From: Anaerocolumna chitinilytica
GTDB taxonomy: Bacteria > Bacillota > Clostridia > Lachnospirales > Lachnospiraceae
DNA length: 64,000 nt
Direction: 5' to 3'
NCBI RefSeq assembly: GCF_014218355.1
Contig: NZ_AP023368.1
Location: 686,001-750,000 of the forward strand
The notes under the pieces were generated by a model. The model had not been told where the DNA came from. It searched no databases and worked only from the letters and a program-made list of their open reading frames with translations. Below are positions 1-8,392 of this stretch, one piece after another. The translations under genes and the position numbers were made by a program. The first letter of the stretch is position 1; each line of letters begins with the position of its first letter.

Positions 1-1
1 A

Positions 2-1312
2 AAAGCATGTGCAGACTCTCTGCTTAATATTATTAACGATGTTTTAGATTTCTCTAAAATGGAAGCCGGTAAGCTATCTATTGATGAAAAAAACTTTGAT
101 CTGAAAGAGCTGACGGAAGAATTGCTAAAACCTTATACCCTGCGTGTGAAAGAAAAAGGACTGTTCTTAAAGTACACGGTTCCGGATAATATACCCAGGT
201 ATCTTGTGGGGGATCCGGGGCGTTTACGTCAGATTATCGATAATCTGATGGGAAATGCCGTTAAGTTTACGAATCAAGGCTTCATCAATTTTGAAATAAG
301 TAAGACCAGTGAAGCCGACGGAATAGTTGAATTATTGTTTCGAATATCGGATACCGGGATTGGTATCTCAGAGGATAATATTTCATCTTTATTTACGAGT
401 TTTCACCAGGTCGAGAGCAGCTTCACCAAGAAATACGGAGGTACAGGCCTTGGTCTTGCTATTGCAAAGAGACTGGTGGAGATAATGGGAGGCAGTATAG
501 GGGTAGAGAGCAGCAAGGGAAATGGCAGCTCTTTCTACTTCTTTCTAAAATTTAAAGAAGGAAATTTGGCGGTTTCTACGGAAAGAAAGGCACTTGAAAC
601 GAAGAAGACAGATAATCCACTCATGATATTACTGGTAGAAGATGATGAGGTTAACCGTAAAGTAATCAGTAAAATGCTAAAGGAGCGGGGACACAGGGTT
701 GAATTTGCATACAATGGAAAAGAAGCAGTCGATTTGTTTCAGATGAAAAAATACGATATCATCCTGATGGATATCCAGATGCCGGAAATGAATGGAGTAG
801 AAGCGGTTAAAAACATCAGGACAAAGGAACAATCCGGAAGTCATATTCCAATAATAGCACTAACAGCCTATGCTTTGAAGGGGGATGAAGAAAATTTCCT
901 GCAAGCAGGGATGGATGGATATCTGTCAAAACCCATTAACATGAGAGGGCTTTATGAGGCGATAGAAAAAAGCTGTTATCCGAGAGGTGCCCGTTTGGAT
1001 AGCAACGGAGAAGTAAGGTATTGTACCTATAGTGATAGGAATGAGGTATCCCATAAAACGGAAGAACTGCTAAAAAAGATACCCTTAATGATAATTGAGC
1101 TTGATCATGCAATGGAAGAACGGAATTTTAATAGGATAGAGAGAATAGCACATCAAATAAAAGAGCAGGCTATCGAAGCTGATTTTATAAACTTAAAAGA
1201 TTTCTGTTTTAAACTTGAACTGTCTGCCAGGAAGGAAGAGATGGATACAGTCAAGAAATACTTTTTGGAAATGAAGGAGGAATACTATTATATAAAACAA
1301 AGGTTCGTGTGA
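2..1312 (+). CDS. Hybrid histidine kinase/response regulator, 5' end cut by window
   Basis: The reading frame is open from base 2, so the gene starts before the window. The first visible residues (DVLDFSKMEAGK) are the end of a HisKA dimerisation domain. The HATPase_c domain follows, with N box (RQIIDNLMGNAVKF), G1 box (DTGIGI) and G2 box (GGTGLGLAIAKR). A receiver domain follows, with acidic residues VEDDE, phospho-acceptor Asp in LMDIQMPEMNG and the Lys of LSKPI. The C-terminal 90 residues look like an Hpt domain with AHQIKEQA as the histidine motif. The protein could therefore run an internal His-Asp-His relay. It precedes a CheY-like receiver and CheW, so it may feed the chemosensory cluster (inference). 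Its stop codon lies inside the first bases of the stem-loop repeat that follows. Confidence 0.9.
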   Translation, partial: KACADSLLNIINDVLDFSKMEAGKLSIDEKNFDLKELTEELLKPYTLRVKEKGLFLKYTVPDNIPRYLVGDPGRLRQIIDNLMGNAVKFTNQGFINFEISKTSEADGIVELLFRISDTGIGISEDNISSLFTSFHQVESSFTKKYGGTGLGLAIAKRLVEIMGGSIGVESSKGNGSSFYFFLKFKEGNLAVSTERKALETKKTDNPLMILLVEDDEVNRKVISKMLKERGHRVEFAYNGKEAVDLFQMKKYDIILMDIQMPEMNGVEAVKNIRTKEQSGSHIPIIALTAYALKGDEENFLQAGMDGYLSKPINMRGLYEAIEKSCYPRGARLDSNGEVRYCTYSDRNEVSHKTEELLKKIPLMIIELDHAMEERNFNRIERIAHQIKEQAIEADFINLKDFCFKLELSARKEEMDTVKKYFLEMKEEYYYIKQRFV

Positions 1313-1449
1313 AAATTAAAATTTTCACTTTTTATTTGAGTATGCGCTGAAGCGCATCACATGGAGGTTAGGTTGAAAAACAAAAGAGTTTTTTCAACTA
1401 CTGATTAACGAATATCCAATCAAAGATTGGATATTCAGGAAAGAGGTCA
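1307..1449 (+). repeat. Stem-loop repeat element, copy 1 of a tandem pair
   Basis: This is a 143-bp unit repeated almost identically at 1450-1593. It contains four hairpins in a row: GTGAAAATT/AATTTTCAC, ATGCGC/GCGCAT, GTTGAAAAA/TTTTTCAAC and GAATATCCAATC/GATTGGATATTC. It ends with a Shine-Dalgarno-like AGGAAAGAGGT. The unit starts on the stop codon of the upstream kinase gene. Confidence 0.9.
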
Positions 1450-1593
1450 GTGTGAAAATTAAAATTTTCACTTTTTATTTGAGTATGCGCTGAAGCGCAT
1501 CATATGGAGGTTAGGTTGAAAAAACAAAAGAGTTTTTTCAACTACTGATTAACGAATATCCAATCTTAGATTGGATATTCAGGAAAGAGGTTA
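1450..1593 (+). repeat. Stem-loop repeat element, copy 2 of a tandem pair
   Basis: This is the second, 144-bp copy. It differs from copy 1 mainly at one base after the second hairpin, by one extra A in the third stem, in the loop of the last hairpin (AAAG becomes TTAG) and at the last bases. All stems are kept. The terminal AGGAAAGAGG lies a few bases before the ATG at 1596 and is the ribosome-binding site of that gene. The 3' half recurs at 61793-61873 and the first hairpin recurs at 16305. Confidence 0.9.
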
Positions 1594-1595
1594 AT

Positions 1596-1997
1596 ATGAG
1601 AATATTAATTGCAGAGGATGATTTGGTAAGTAGAAAGTTCTTATATAAGTTTATGGGCAGATATGGGGATTGCGATTTGGTAGTGGATGGTTTGGAGGCA
1701 GTGGAAGCGTTTTTAATGGCGGTGAGAGAAGACAGGCCCTATGATCTGATTTGTCTGGATATCATGATGCCAAAATTAGATGGTGTCAAGACCTTGAAAT
1801 CAATCAGAGAATTGGAGGCACAAAAAAAACTGGAGCCGGAAAAAAGAGCAAAAATTATTATGACAACAGCTCTTGCTGATGCTGGTATCGTTCAGAACGC
1901 AATGAATACCGGTTGTGATGCCTATGCGGCTAAGCCTCTTGACATCCATAAAATGGCGAAGGTATTAGAGGAATTCGGATTTACCTCTGTGTCATAA
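1596..1997 (+). CDS. CheY-like single-domain response regulator
   Basis: The protein has 133 residues and is a lone receiver domain with no output domain. The acidic pocket is AEDD (residues 6-9), the phospho-acceptor is Asp55 in LICLDIMMP, and the conserved Lys is in AAKPL near residue 113. It probably takes phosphate from a kinase of this cluster and acts by protein contact. It lies between the hybrid kinase and cheW on the same strand, with cheW starting 19 bp after its stop. Translation is driven by the RBS at the end of the stem-loop repeat. It could be CheY itself or a cluster-specific receiver, so no symbol is given. Confidence 0.88.
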   Translation: MRILIAEDDLVSRKFLYKFMGRYGDCDLVVDGLEAVEAFLMAVREDRPYDLICLDIMMPKLDGVKTLKSIRELEAQKKLEPEKRAKIIMTTALADAGIVQNAMNTGCDAYAAKPLDIHKMAKVLEEFGFTSVS

Positions 1998-2016
1998 ACA
2001 GGAAGGAGAGGCTTAT

Positions 2017-2502
2017 ATGGAGGATATGGACAGATTTTTGGAAGAAGAGGAAGATACGCAAAAGGATAGGTATTTGACATTTTTGATTGGCAATGAAGTA
2101 TATGGAATCGAAATAAAATACGTAACAGAAATAATCGGAATACAACCAATCACAGAAATCCCGGAGCTTCCTGACTACATAAAAGGAATAATTAATTTAA
2201 GAGGAAAAATCATTCCTGTGATGGATATCAGGCTGCGGTTTAAGAAGGAGCCCAAAGAATATAATGACAGAACCTGCGTAATCGTAGTAGAAATGAATAG
2301 CTTGTCCATAGGTCTGATTGTAGATGGAGTGGCAGAAGTATTAGCAATTCCCGAAGGGGATATTGTAGCTCCGCCTGAGGTGAAAAATGGGGGAAACCGG
2401 TATATGAAGGGTATCGGTAAGGCTGGGAATGAGATTAAGCTGATATTGGATTGCGAACATTTACTAAGTGAACAGGAGCAGGATGATTTAACGAATCTAT
2501 AA
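2017..2502 (+). CDS. cheW: Chemotaxis adaptor CheW
   Basis: The protein has 161 residues. After a short acidic N-terminus (about 18 residues) it is one CheW domain: the strand YLTFLIGNEVYGIEI, then VTEIIG, then the signature INLRGKIIPVMDIRLRF. CheW couples chemoreceptors to the kinase CheA in the inner-membrane signalling array. It sits just upstream of the receptor gene, with 112 bp between them. No CheA gene is in the window. The AAGGAGAGG ribosome site precedes the ATG. Confidence 0.93.
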   Translation: MEDMDRFLEEEEDTQKDRYLTFLIGNEVYGIEIKYVTEIIGIQPITEIPELPDYIKGIINLRGKIIPVMDIRLRFKKEPKEYNDRTCVIVVEMNSLSIGLIVDGVAEVLAIPEGDIVAPPEVKNGGNRYMKGIGKAGNEIKLILDCEHLLSEQEQDDLTNL

Positions 2503-2614
2503 GAAAGCACAGTCCGGATGAAATGAAGAGGGAAAGGATGCCACGGTACATCTTCCGAACTATATTTTGTGGCGATACTTAAGGCACCGTCTTAAGGGTA
2601 TTGGTACGTAAGGG

Positions 2615-4309
2615 ATGAAATTTAAAAATTTTAAAATAGGAACAAAACTAATTCTGGGATTTATATTAGTAGCAGTAATAGCAGGCGTTGTAGGGGGAAT
2701 CGGAGTATATAACCTTTATAAGACGAATCATCAATATAAAGAGCTATATGATAATTATGGAACTCCTTTAGGTGATATTGCGGATGTCTCTGTGGCTTAC
2801 CAGCAGATTCGTGTTAATCTCCGTGATATATTACTGGAAGTGGATCATACAAAACAGCAGGAATATGTAAAAAAAATAAATACCCTTCAGGAAGAAATGG
2901 ATAAATCTCTTTCCATATTTGAAAATTCACTGCAGACAGAACAGGGGAAGGAAGTGTTTGCAGATCTGAAGGCAGATTTAAATAATTACAAGCCCCTCCA
3001 GGAAGAGATTACTCAACTTGCGCTGGCGGGTAAGAGTACAGAGGCTCTCAGTTTAACAAGAGCAGATACTTCCGCTAAGCTTGTTGCCGATATTATGGAA
3101 AATATTAATGAGCTTTTCACGCTTAAGAATGATGGTGGTAACGAACTGGCGAAGCAATATAGCAAGGAATCACAGAATACGATAATGATAGTAGTTGGTA
3201 TTGTGGTAGTAGGTGTTATCATTGCGGTTCTTCTGGGAATCTTGCTGTCCCGTATCATCAGCAAGCCTGTTATCAGAATGGTAAGGGTTGCTGAAAGAGT
3301 TGCAGAAGGAGATCTGGATGTTGAAGTAGAGTATCAAGGCAAAGATGAGATCGGGGTACTTTCTCAGGCTCTGCGTAAAATGATTGGTACCTTGAATGAA
3401 GTCATGACAAGCATCCGTACTGCTGCCCAGCAGGTATCTGTTGGTTCTTCCCAGCTTTCTGATTCAAGTATCGTACTTTCTCAGGGAGCGACTGAGCAGG
3501 CTAGTACCATTGAAGAATTATCAGCTTCGGTGGAGGAAATTTCAGCTCAGATTAAAACAAATGCAGAAAATGCAGATAAAGCAAATTCCATCACGAATCA
3601 GACAAAGGTCAGTGCAGCAGAAGGAGATACCCAAATGCAGGAAATGCTTCGGGCAATGGAGGATATCAACAATGCTTCCATGAATATCTCAAAGATTATT
3701 AAAGTAATTGATGATATAGCCTTTCAGACCAATATTCTTGCCTTAAATGCAGCGGTGGAAGCAGCAAGGGCCGGACAGCACGGGAAGGGCTTTGCAGTCG
3801 TTGCGGAGGAAGTTCGTAATCTGGCAGCCAGGTCAGCTGATGCAGCCAAGGAGACTACTGCAATGATTGAAGGGGCCATTAAAAAGGCAGAGAGCGGTAC
3901 CAGAATTGCCAATGACACAGCAGCTGCTCTAAAGAAAATTGTAGGAGAAGTTGAAAATGCATCAACCCTGATAAACAATATATCCATAGCTTCCAATGAA
4001 CAATCCATTGGAATCGAACAGATTAATCAAGGAATAGTGCAGGTATCAGCCGTTATACAAACAAACTCCGCTACTTCTGAGGAAAGTGCGGCAGCCAGTG
4101 AGGAACTAGCCAGTCAGGCAATATTATTAGAAGATCAGGTACAACGGTTCAAGCTAAAGGACCAGAAAGAACATGGAGTTCAGAAAGAAGTGTTTGCTTA
4201 TGATAGTAAATCCAATAACCTGAATAGTTCGAGAAAAGCAGATGGAACCCGTAATCCAAATAAGATAAAAAAGATTATGCTAAGCGATGAAGAATTCGGA
4301 AAGTACTGA
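2615..4309 (+). CDS. Methyl-accepting chemotaxis protein with 4-helix-bundle sensor
   Basis: The protein has 564 residues. A first membrane helix (about 11-33) is followed by an extracytoplasmic 4HB_MCP-type ligand domain, a second membrane helix (about 188-211), a HAMP domain with the ISKPV start and DEIGVLS end, and the cytoplasmic signalling rod. The highly conserved hairpin tip is NILALNAAVEAARAG with GFAVVAEEVRNLA. Gln/Glu-rich methylation regions flank it. No C-terminal CheR-tethering pentapeptide is seen. The next two genes are CheR and CheB, the enzymes that would methylate and demethylate this receptor. The ligand cannot be told from sequence. Confidence 0.95.
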   Translation: MKFKNFKIGTKLILGFILVAVIAGVVGGIGVYNLYKTNHQYKELYDNYGTPLGDIADVSVAYQQIRVNLRDILLEVDHTKQQEYVKKINTLQEEMDKSLSIFENSLQTEQGKEVFADLKADLNNYKPLQEEITQLALAGKSTEALSLTRADTSAKLVADIMENINELFTLKNDGGNELAKQYSKESQNTIMIVVGIVVVGVIIAVLLGILLSRIISKPVIRMVRVAERVAEGDLDVEVEYQGKDEIGVLSQALRKMIGTLNEVMTSIRTAAQQVSVGSSQLSDSSIVLSQGATEQASTIEELSASVEEISAQIKTNAENADKANSITNQTKVSAAEGDTQMQEMLRAMEDINNASMNISKIIKVIDDIAFQTNILALNAAVEAARAGQHGKGFAVVAEEVRNLAARSADAAKETTAMIEGAIKKAESGTRIANDTAAALKKIVGEVENASTLINNISIASNEQSIGIEQINQGIVQVSAVIQTNSATSEESAAASEELASQAILLEDQVQRFKLKDQKEHGVQKEVFAYDSKSNNLNSSRKADGTRNPNKIKKIMLSDEEFGKY

Positions 4310-4321
4310 GAGTGATTTCTT

Positions 4322-5143
4322 ATGGTCGAAATAACAGAGAAGGAATTTATACAGCTTGCAAAATATATCCATAGCAACTATGGAATTAATCTAAAGCAGG
4401 AAAAGATGACCTTGGTAAATGGCAGGCTGCAGAATATTCTGTGTAAGTTGAATATGCAAAGCTTTACAGAATATTTTACATACCTGACTCAAAACAACAA
4501 CACAGATAACAGTATAATTGAAATGATAGACAAGCTCACAACAAACCATACCTTTTTTATGAGAGAAGCTGATCATTTTCGGTTTTACCAAACTCAAGTA
4601 CTTCCGGAACTGAAGAGTTCAATAAAAGACAGAGATCTTCGAATCTGGTGCGCCGCCTGTTCCACCGGTGAGGAAGCTTATACTCTTGCAATTCTTAATA
4701 GTGAATTTATGGGGAAAGAGAAATTGTGGTGGGACACCAAGATACTGGCCACGGATATTTCCCTAAGCTCCTTGGAGGCAGCCAAAGCAGGTGTATATAC
4801 AACAGAGAGGATAACCCCTTTGCCGGCGAAATGGAAACAGGATTATTTTCAATTAAGGGAAGACGAGTTGTGGGAAGCAAAGGATATCATAAAAAAAGAA
4901 ATCATTTTTCGCAGATTCAACCTCATGGAGGAGGTATATCCCTTTAAGAAGAAATTTCATGCCATCTTCTGCAGAAATGTAATGATATACTTTGATCAGG
5001 AGGATAAAAACAGACTGCTGCAGAAGATTTATAGTAATTTGGCAAATGGCGGTTATTTATTCCTTGGGCATTCTGAGGCAATTAATAAAGATAAAAGTGG
5101 TTTCCGATATGTTATGCCTTCGGTATACCGGAAAACAGAATAG
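4322..5143 (+). CDS. cheR: Chemotaxis protein methyltransferase CheR
   Basis: The protein has 273 residues. It transfers methyl groups from S-adenosylmethionine to receptor glutamates for adaptation. An N-terminal helical CheR_N domain contains the typical TTNHTFFMRE segment. The methyltransferase fold then has the SAM-binding motif RIWCAACSTGEEAYT, ATDIS, and the catalytic-region motif IFCRNVMIYFD. It starts 12 bp after the receptor gene and ends 7 bp before cheB, which indicates one transcript. Confidence 0.95.
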   Translation: MVEITEKEFIQLAKYIHSNYGINLKQEKMTLVNGRLQNILCKLNMQSFTEYFTYLTQNNNTDNSIIEMIDKLTTNHTFFMREADHFRFYQTQVLPELKSSIKDRDLRIWCAACSTGEEAYTLAILNSEFMGKEKLWWDTKILATDISLSSLEAAKAGVYTTERITPLPAKWKQDYFQLREDELWEAKDIIKKEIIFRRFNLMEEVYPFKKKFHAIFCRNVMIYFDQEDKNRLLQKIYSNLANGGYLFLGHSEAINKDKSGFRYVMPSVYRKTE

Positions 5144-5150
5144 AGGGTTT

Positions 5151-6173
5151 ATGGTGGGAAGTAGAATTAAAGTATTGGTTGTAGACGACAGTATCGTGTT
5201 CCGAGAAGCAATTATGCGAGGAATTAGTCAGGACAGACAGATAGAAGTAGTAGCCGGAGCAGAAGACCCCTTTATAGCCAGAGATAAAATTCTTAAGTAT
5301 GAACCGGATGTCATGATCTGTGATGTGGAAATGCCGAGGATGAATGGGATTGAGTTCATCAGGCGGCTGCTGCCTCAGTATCCGCTGCCGGTAATTGTAG
5401 TGAGTGGCAGAAGCAATGCTGTCTTTGAAGCATTGGATGCAGGTGCAGTGGATTTTATTCCGAAACCTGAGGAGAAGACTGCCCTTGCCATGAAACATTT
5501 CATTGAGGAATTGCTTCTGAAGATAAAAATGACCGTAGGAGCAAAAGTGGTCGAACAAAAGGAATTAACGGGAGCAGAACTTCCCCCGGATATGATATTC
5601 CCGGAAGGCAGGATAATAGCGATGGGAGCATCGACCGGAGGAACAGAAGCCATTTATCAGATTCTAAAGCTGTTACCGGCCGGTATACCTGGAATTGTTA
5701 TCACACAGCATATACCGCCCGTATTTTCTGCCATGTTTGCAAAGCGTTTGAATGCACAGACTGGTCTTGAGGTGAAGGAGGCAGCTTCCGGCGATGTTAT
5801 CAGAAAAGGCAGTGTTCTGCTGGCACCGGGTGACCGTCATATGAGAATTCGAAAATCAGGAAAAGACTATATTACTGAAGTATTTGAAGCTGAAAAGGTG
5901 AATGGTCATTGCCCTTCCGTAGATGTACTTTTTGATTCTGTGGCTAGAGAAGCGGATAGAAAAGCAGTGGGAATTATCTTAACCGGCATGGGGTATGATG
6001 GGGCCAGAGGTCTCTTATCTATGAGAAGAAAAGGTGCCAGGACTATCGGGCAGGACGAAAGGACTTCTGTTGTTTATGGAATGCCCAAGGTTGCCTATGA
6101 CCTTGGAGCAGTAGAAAGGCAGACAGCGCTGCAAGCTATACCAAAGGTACTGGCAGAGATGCTGCTGGAATAA
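5151..6173 (+). CDS. cheB: Chemotaxis methylesterase/glutamine deamidase CheB
   Basis: The protein has 340 residues from the ATG at 5151. That start is chosen because the receiver domain begins right after it (RIKVLVVDDS) and AGAGGG lies just upstream. The N-terminal receiver has phospho-acceptor Asp58 (ICDVEMP). After a linker comes the methylesterase domain with the Ser motif GASTGGTEAI, the His motif TQHIPPVF, and the Asp motif GMGYDGARG, completing the Ser-His-Asp triad. It removes receptor methyl groups when phosphorylated. It is the last gene of the chemosensory cluster. Confidence 0.95.
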   Translation: MVGSRIKVLVVDDSIVFREAIMRGISQDRQIEVVAGAEDPFIARDKILKYEPDVMICDVEMPRMNGIEFIRRLLPQYPLPVIVVSGRSNAVFEALDAGAVDFIPKPEEKTALAMKHFIEELLLKIKMTVGAKVVEQKELTGAELPPDMIFPEGRIIAMGASTGGTEAIYQILKLLPAGIPGIVITQHIPPVFSAMFAKRLNAQTGLEVKEAASGDVIRKGSVLLAPGDRHMRIRKSGKDYITEVFEAEKVNGHCPSVDVLFDSVAREADRKAVGIILTGMGYDGARGLLSMRRKGARTIGQDERTSVVYGMPKVAYDLGAVERQTALQAIPKVLAEMLLE

Positions 6174-6197
6174 TCGATACCTTACCAAAAAAGTTGA

Positions 6198-6231
6198 AAG
6201 GCTCAAGGCATGAAAATGTGCTTTGGGCCTT
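6198..6231 (+). terminator. Stem-loop after cheB
   Basis: AAGGCTCAAGGCA pairs with TGTGCTTTGGGCCTT around a short loop, with GU and mismatch positions. It lies just after the cheB stop. There is no clean T-run, so it may be a weak terminator or a 3'-end protector. Confidence 0.5.
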
Positions 6232-6317
6232 ATTGCTTGTAATTTCCTGTTTTTGGGCTTAAAATAAGTACATCTGACTGAAAGACTTTATTTATAGGAG
6301 AAAGGGGAGGAAAGACT

Positions 6318-7001
6318 ATGATAACAACAATTAATAATTATAAAGATTTTGTAACAAATCTTGCTATAGCTGGAATGAGTGTAGGTGGAGCAAATAATGA
6401 AGGTGTATTTTCCCTTTGTGATTACTATGGGGACACCATCATATGGCACACAGAGAAGAAAGAGACAGACCCTTGGGAATGGAGAATGCGGGTATTGAAC
6501 GAAGAGAGTGATATAGCCTATGGTAAGTTCTTTTTTAAGAAGAGTGGATATATTACGAAGGAGTGGTATCCCTATTTTTATGCTATCAGGAGAGGAGACA
6601 GACAGCTGACAGAAGAGTATGAAGCAGGAAATATCAGTCTCTATGCCAAAAAGATATATTGTCTGCTTGGAGAGTATAAAGAACTGCCTCTTCATTTGAT
6701 AAAACAGTATGGAGGTTTTGGAGGAGAGGATAAGGGAAAGTTTGACGCGGCTATGACGGAGCTTCAGATGAAGTTCTATATTACTATGTGCGGAAGAGCC
6801 AGAAAAGTATCAAGAGCCGGGGAAGAGTATGGCTGGTCTTCCACAGTTTTTTGTCTGACGGAAGATTTCTTTGGAGAAGAAGTGATAAATGCAGCATTGG
6901 TAATAAAGCCTGAGGATGCCTATAATAAAATATCTCAATGGATCAATAAACTAAATCCGAATGCGAATCCCAAAAAGGTTAGCAAGTTCATCAACGGATA
7001 A
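6318..7001 (+). CDS. AlkZ-related protein (putative)
   Basis: The protein has 227 residues, with a strong AGGAGAAAGGGGAGG ribosome site. The sequence (WEWRMRVLNE, YGKFFFKKSGYITKEWYP, a C-terminal CGRARKVSRAGEEYGWSS) resembles a family annotated in Lachnospiraceae as AlkZ-related. That family is distantly linked to the winged-helix DNA glycosylases YcaQ/AlkZ, which unhook interstrand crosslinks. I recognise the family from memory only. I cannot point to a catalytic residue, so the DNA-repair role is weakly supported. The gene stands alone between cheB and a low-complexity repeat. Confidence 0.5.
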   Translation: MITTINNYKDFVTNLAIAGMSVGGANNEGVFSLCDYYGDTIIWHTEKKETDPWEWRMRVLNEESDIAYGKFFFKKSGYITKEWYPYFYAIRRGDRQLTEEYEAGNISLYAKKIYCLLGEYKELPLHLIKQYGGFGGEDKGKFDAAMTELQMKFYITMCGRARKVSRAGEEYGWSSTVFCLTEDFFGEEVINAALVIKPEDAYNKISQWINKLNPNANPKKVSKFING

Positions 7002-7018
7002 AAAAGAAATTATATAAT

Positions 7019-7195
7019 GTAAGGAAGAGAAAGAGGAGAAGCAAGAGAAAGAGGAGAGAAGTAAAAGAAAGAGGAGGAGCAAAAGAAAGAGGAAAGAAGC
7101 AAAAGAAAGAGGAGAAGCAAAAGAAAGAGGAGAAAAGCAAAAAAAGAGAAGAAAAGGAAGGAAAAAAGGAGAAAAGAAAGAAAAAGGAGAATAGG
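7019..7195 (+). repeat. Purine-rich imperfect tandem repeat
   Basis: About 180 bp are nearly all A and G on the plus strand. The first two thirds consist of roughly six imperfect 18-20 bp units of the type GCAAAAGAAAGAGGAGAA. The remainder is less ordered. It lies between two genes and directly abuts the next start codon, so several units look like Shine-Dalgarno sites. Confidence 0.85.
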
Positions 7196-7729
7196 GTGGA
7201 AAAAGGAGGGAAAATGGGGAGAATGAATAAGAGGATAGTTAAGAAATTAGGGGTACCGGTCTTAATACTACTGCTCGTAATTACCAATATTCAATTACTG
7301 GAAGTTAAATCAGAAAGTAAAAGCCAACAGAAAAAAGCGGATATTATCTATTTTAAAGCTATTTCAGATACCATGGAAGGAATAAATCTTAATTGCAGTA
7401 ATGTAAGCAGAGAACAAAAAATACAAGGCTTCTATCAAATGTTATACAATCTAAAAGATGCCATGGAGGTGTTCTTTATAACCTCTTATAAGGAGAATGA
7501 AGACTTATATGGAGTACTAAATAAATTATATATATACTTGCTGGAAAATTATGTCCTGCCGGCTGAAGGAGAAGCGAACATGGGAAAAGGAATTCAAAAT
7601 GATTATGTAATTGAGAACAGCCTGTCTATTTTTGAATATCTTGGTAAGATAATGGTTTATCCAAATGATAAGCAAGTAATCGCAGACTTTAATGAGTTTT
7701 TGGATGGGAGAAAATCAAAGAGCCGGTGA
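7196..7729 (+). CDS. Membrane-anchored or exported protein, function unknown
   Basis: The protein has about 177 residues. After a basic N-terminus there is one hydrophobic segment (GVPVLILLLVITNIQLL) typical of a signal anchor. A polar, mainly helical domain of about 130 residues follows, presumably outside the membrane. No family is recognised. The start is unclear. GTG at 7196 has AAGGAG six bases upstream, while ATG at 7214 and 7223 are alternatives, and the purine-rich repeat gives SD-like sequence everywhere. A terminator follows the stop. Confidence 0.6.
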   Translation: MEKGGKMGRMNKRIVKKLGVPVLILLLVITNIQLLEVKSESKSQQKKADIIYFKAISDTMEGINLNCSNVSREQKIQGFYQMLYNLKDAMEVFFITSYKENEDLYGVLNKLYIYLLENYVLPAEGEANMGKGIQNDYVIENSLSIFEYLGKIMVYPNDKQVIADFNEFLDGRKSKSR

Positions 7730-7760
7730 TTAGCACCAAAATCGTAGAGATTAGCTGTAG

Positions 7761-7803
7761 AAAAGCTCCCCAATGTGGTAGTTATCCATGTGGAGCTTTT
7801 TTA
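7761..7803 (+). terminator. Rho-independent terminator
   Basis: AAAAGCTCC pairs with GGAGCTTTT, with an imperfect extension inside the stem, followed by TT. It separates the unknown exported protein from the sigma-factor operon. Confidence 0.75.
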
Positions 7804-7826
7804 TCTGTAAAAAAATTAAAAAAGTT

Positions 7827-7855
7827 TGTAACGAATGGGGGCTTTAATGGTCTAA
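7827..7855 (+). promoter_or_regulatory. Candidate ECF-type autoregulated promoter
   Basis: TGTAACG (7827-7833) and GTCTAA (7850-7855) are 16 bp apart, which resembles the -35 AAC and -10 GTC patterns of ECF sigma promoters. It lies 34 bp before the sigma gene, as expected for autoregulation. Confidence 0.5.
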
Positions 7856-7888
7856 TCTATGTAACAGGAAGAAAAGAGGTGATAAAAA

Positions 7889-8392
7889 GTGGAGAATTTG
7901 GATTTCGACCGGATCTATAAGGAGTATTTTAAGACCGTATATGCCTATATTCTTGGTATGTGCGGCAGCCAGTCTATTTCGGAAGAAATAACCCAGGAGA
8001 CCTTTTATAAGGCATTAAAAAATATAGACCGGTTTCGGGGAGAATCCAGAATCAGTACCTGGTTATGCCAGATTGCTAAGAACAGTTACTTTACTTACTG
8101 TAAAAAAGAAAGATTTGAACCCTTTGAGGACTTGGAACAGATCCCGGATAGTAAAGACTTCATTATTAAGCTGGAAGACAAGGAGATGGTATTTGCAATT
8201 CATAAACATCTTCATGGAATGGAAGAACCATATAAGGAAGTTTTTACCTTAAGGGTATTTGGTGAATTATCTTTTTTACAGATAGCAAATTTATTCGATA
8301 AGACAGAGAGCTGGGCCAGAGTCACTTTTTATCGCAGCAAAAAGATGATTAGAACATTATTGGAGGAGCCTGAAGATGGAAAAGACCTGTGA
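7889..8392 (+). CDS. ECF-family RNA polymerase sigma factor
   Basis: The protein has 167 residues and starts at GTG with AAGAGGTG upstream. Region 2 has YAYILGMCG, EEITQETFYKAL and RFRGESRISTWLCQIAKN. Region 4 has EPYKEVFTLRVFGELSFLQIANLF and a helix-turn-helix ending TFYRSKKMI. The last 17 bp overlap the anti-sigma gene, indicating translational coupling. It probably switches on a small envelope-stress regulon, including its own operon. Confidence 0.93.
   Translation: MENLDFDRIYKEYFKTVYAYILGMCGSQSISEEITQETFYKALKNIDRFRGESRISTWLCQIAKNSYFTYCKKERFEPFEDLEQIPDSKDFIIKLEDKEMVFAIHKHLHGMEEPYKEVFTLRVFGELSFLQIANLFDKTESWARVTFYRSKKMIRTLLEEPEDGKDL

Noticed and set aside
1307..1593. CRISPR array or riboswitch pair
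   Set aside because: Only two units of 143 bp with no spacers are present. The structure is a row of simple hairpins, with no ligand-type core that I recognise.
7726..7920. 64-residue ORF overlapping the terminator and ECF promoter
   Set aside because: It reads through a hairpin terminator and overlaps the sigma gene start in another frame.
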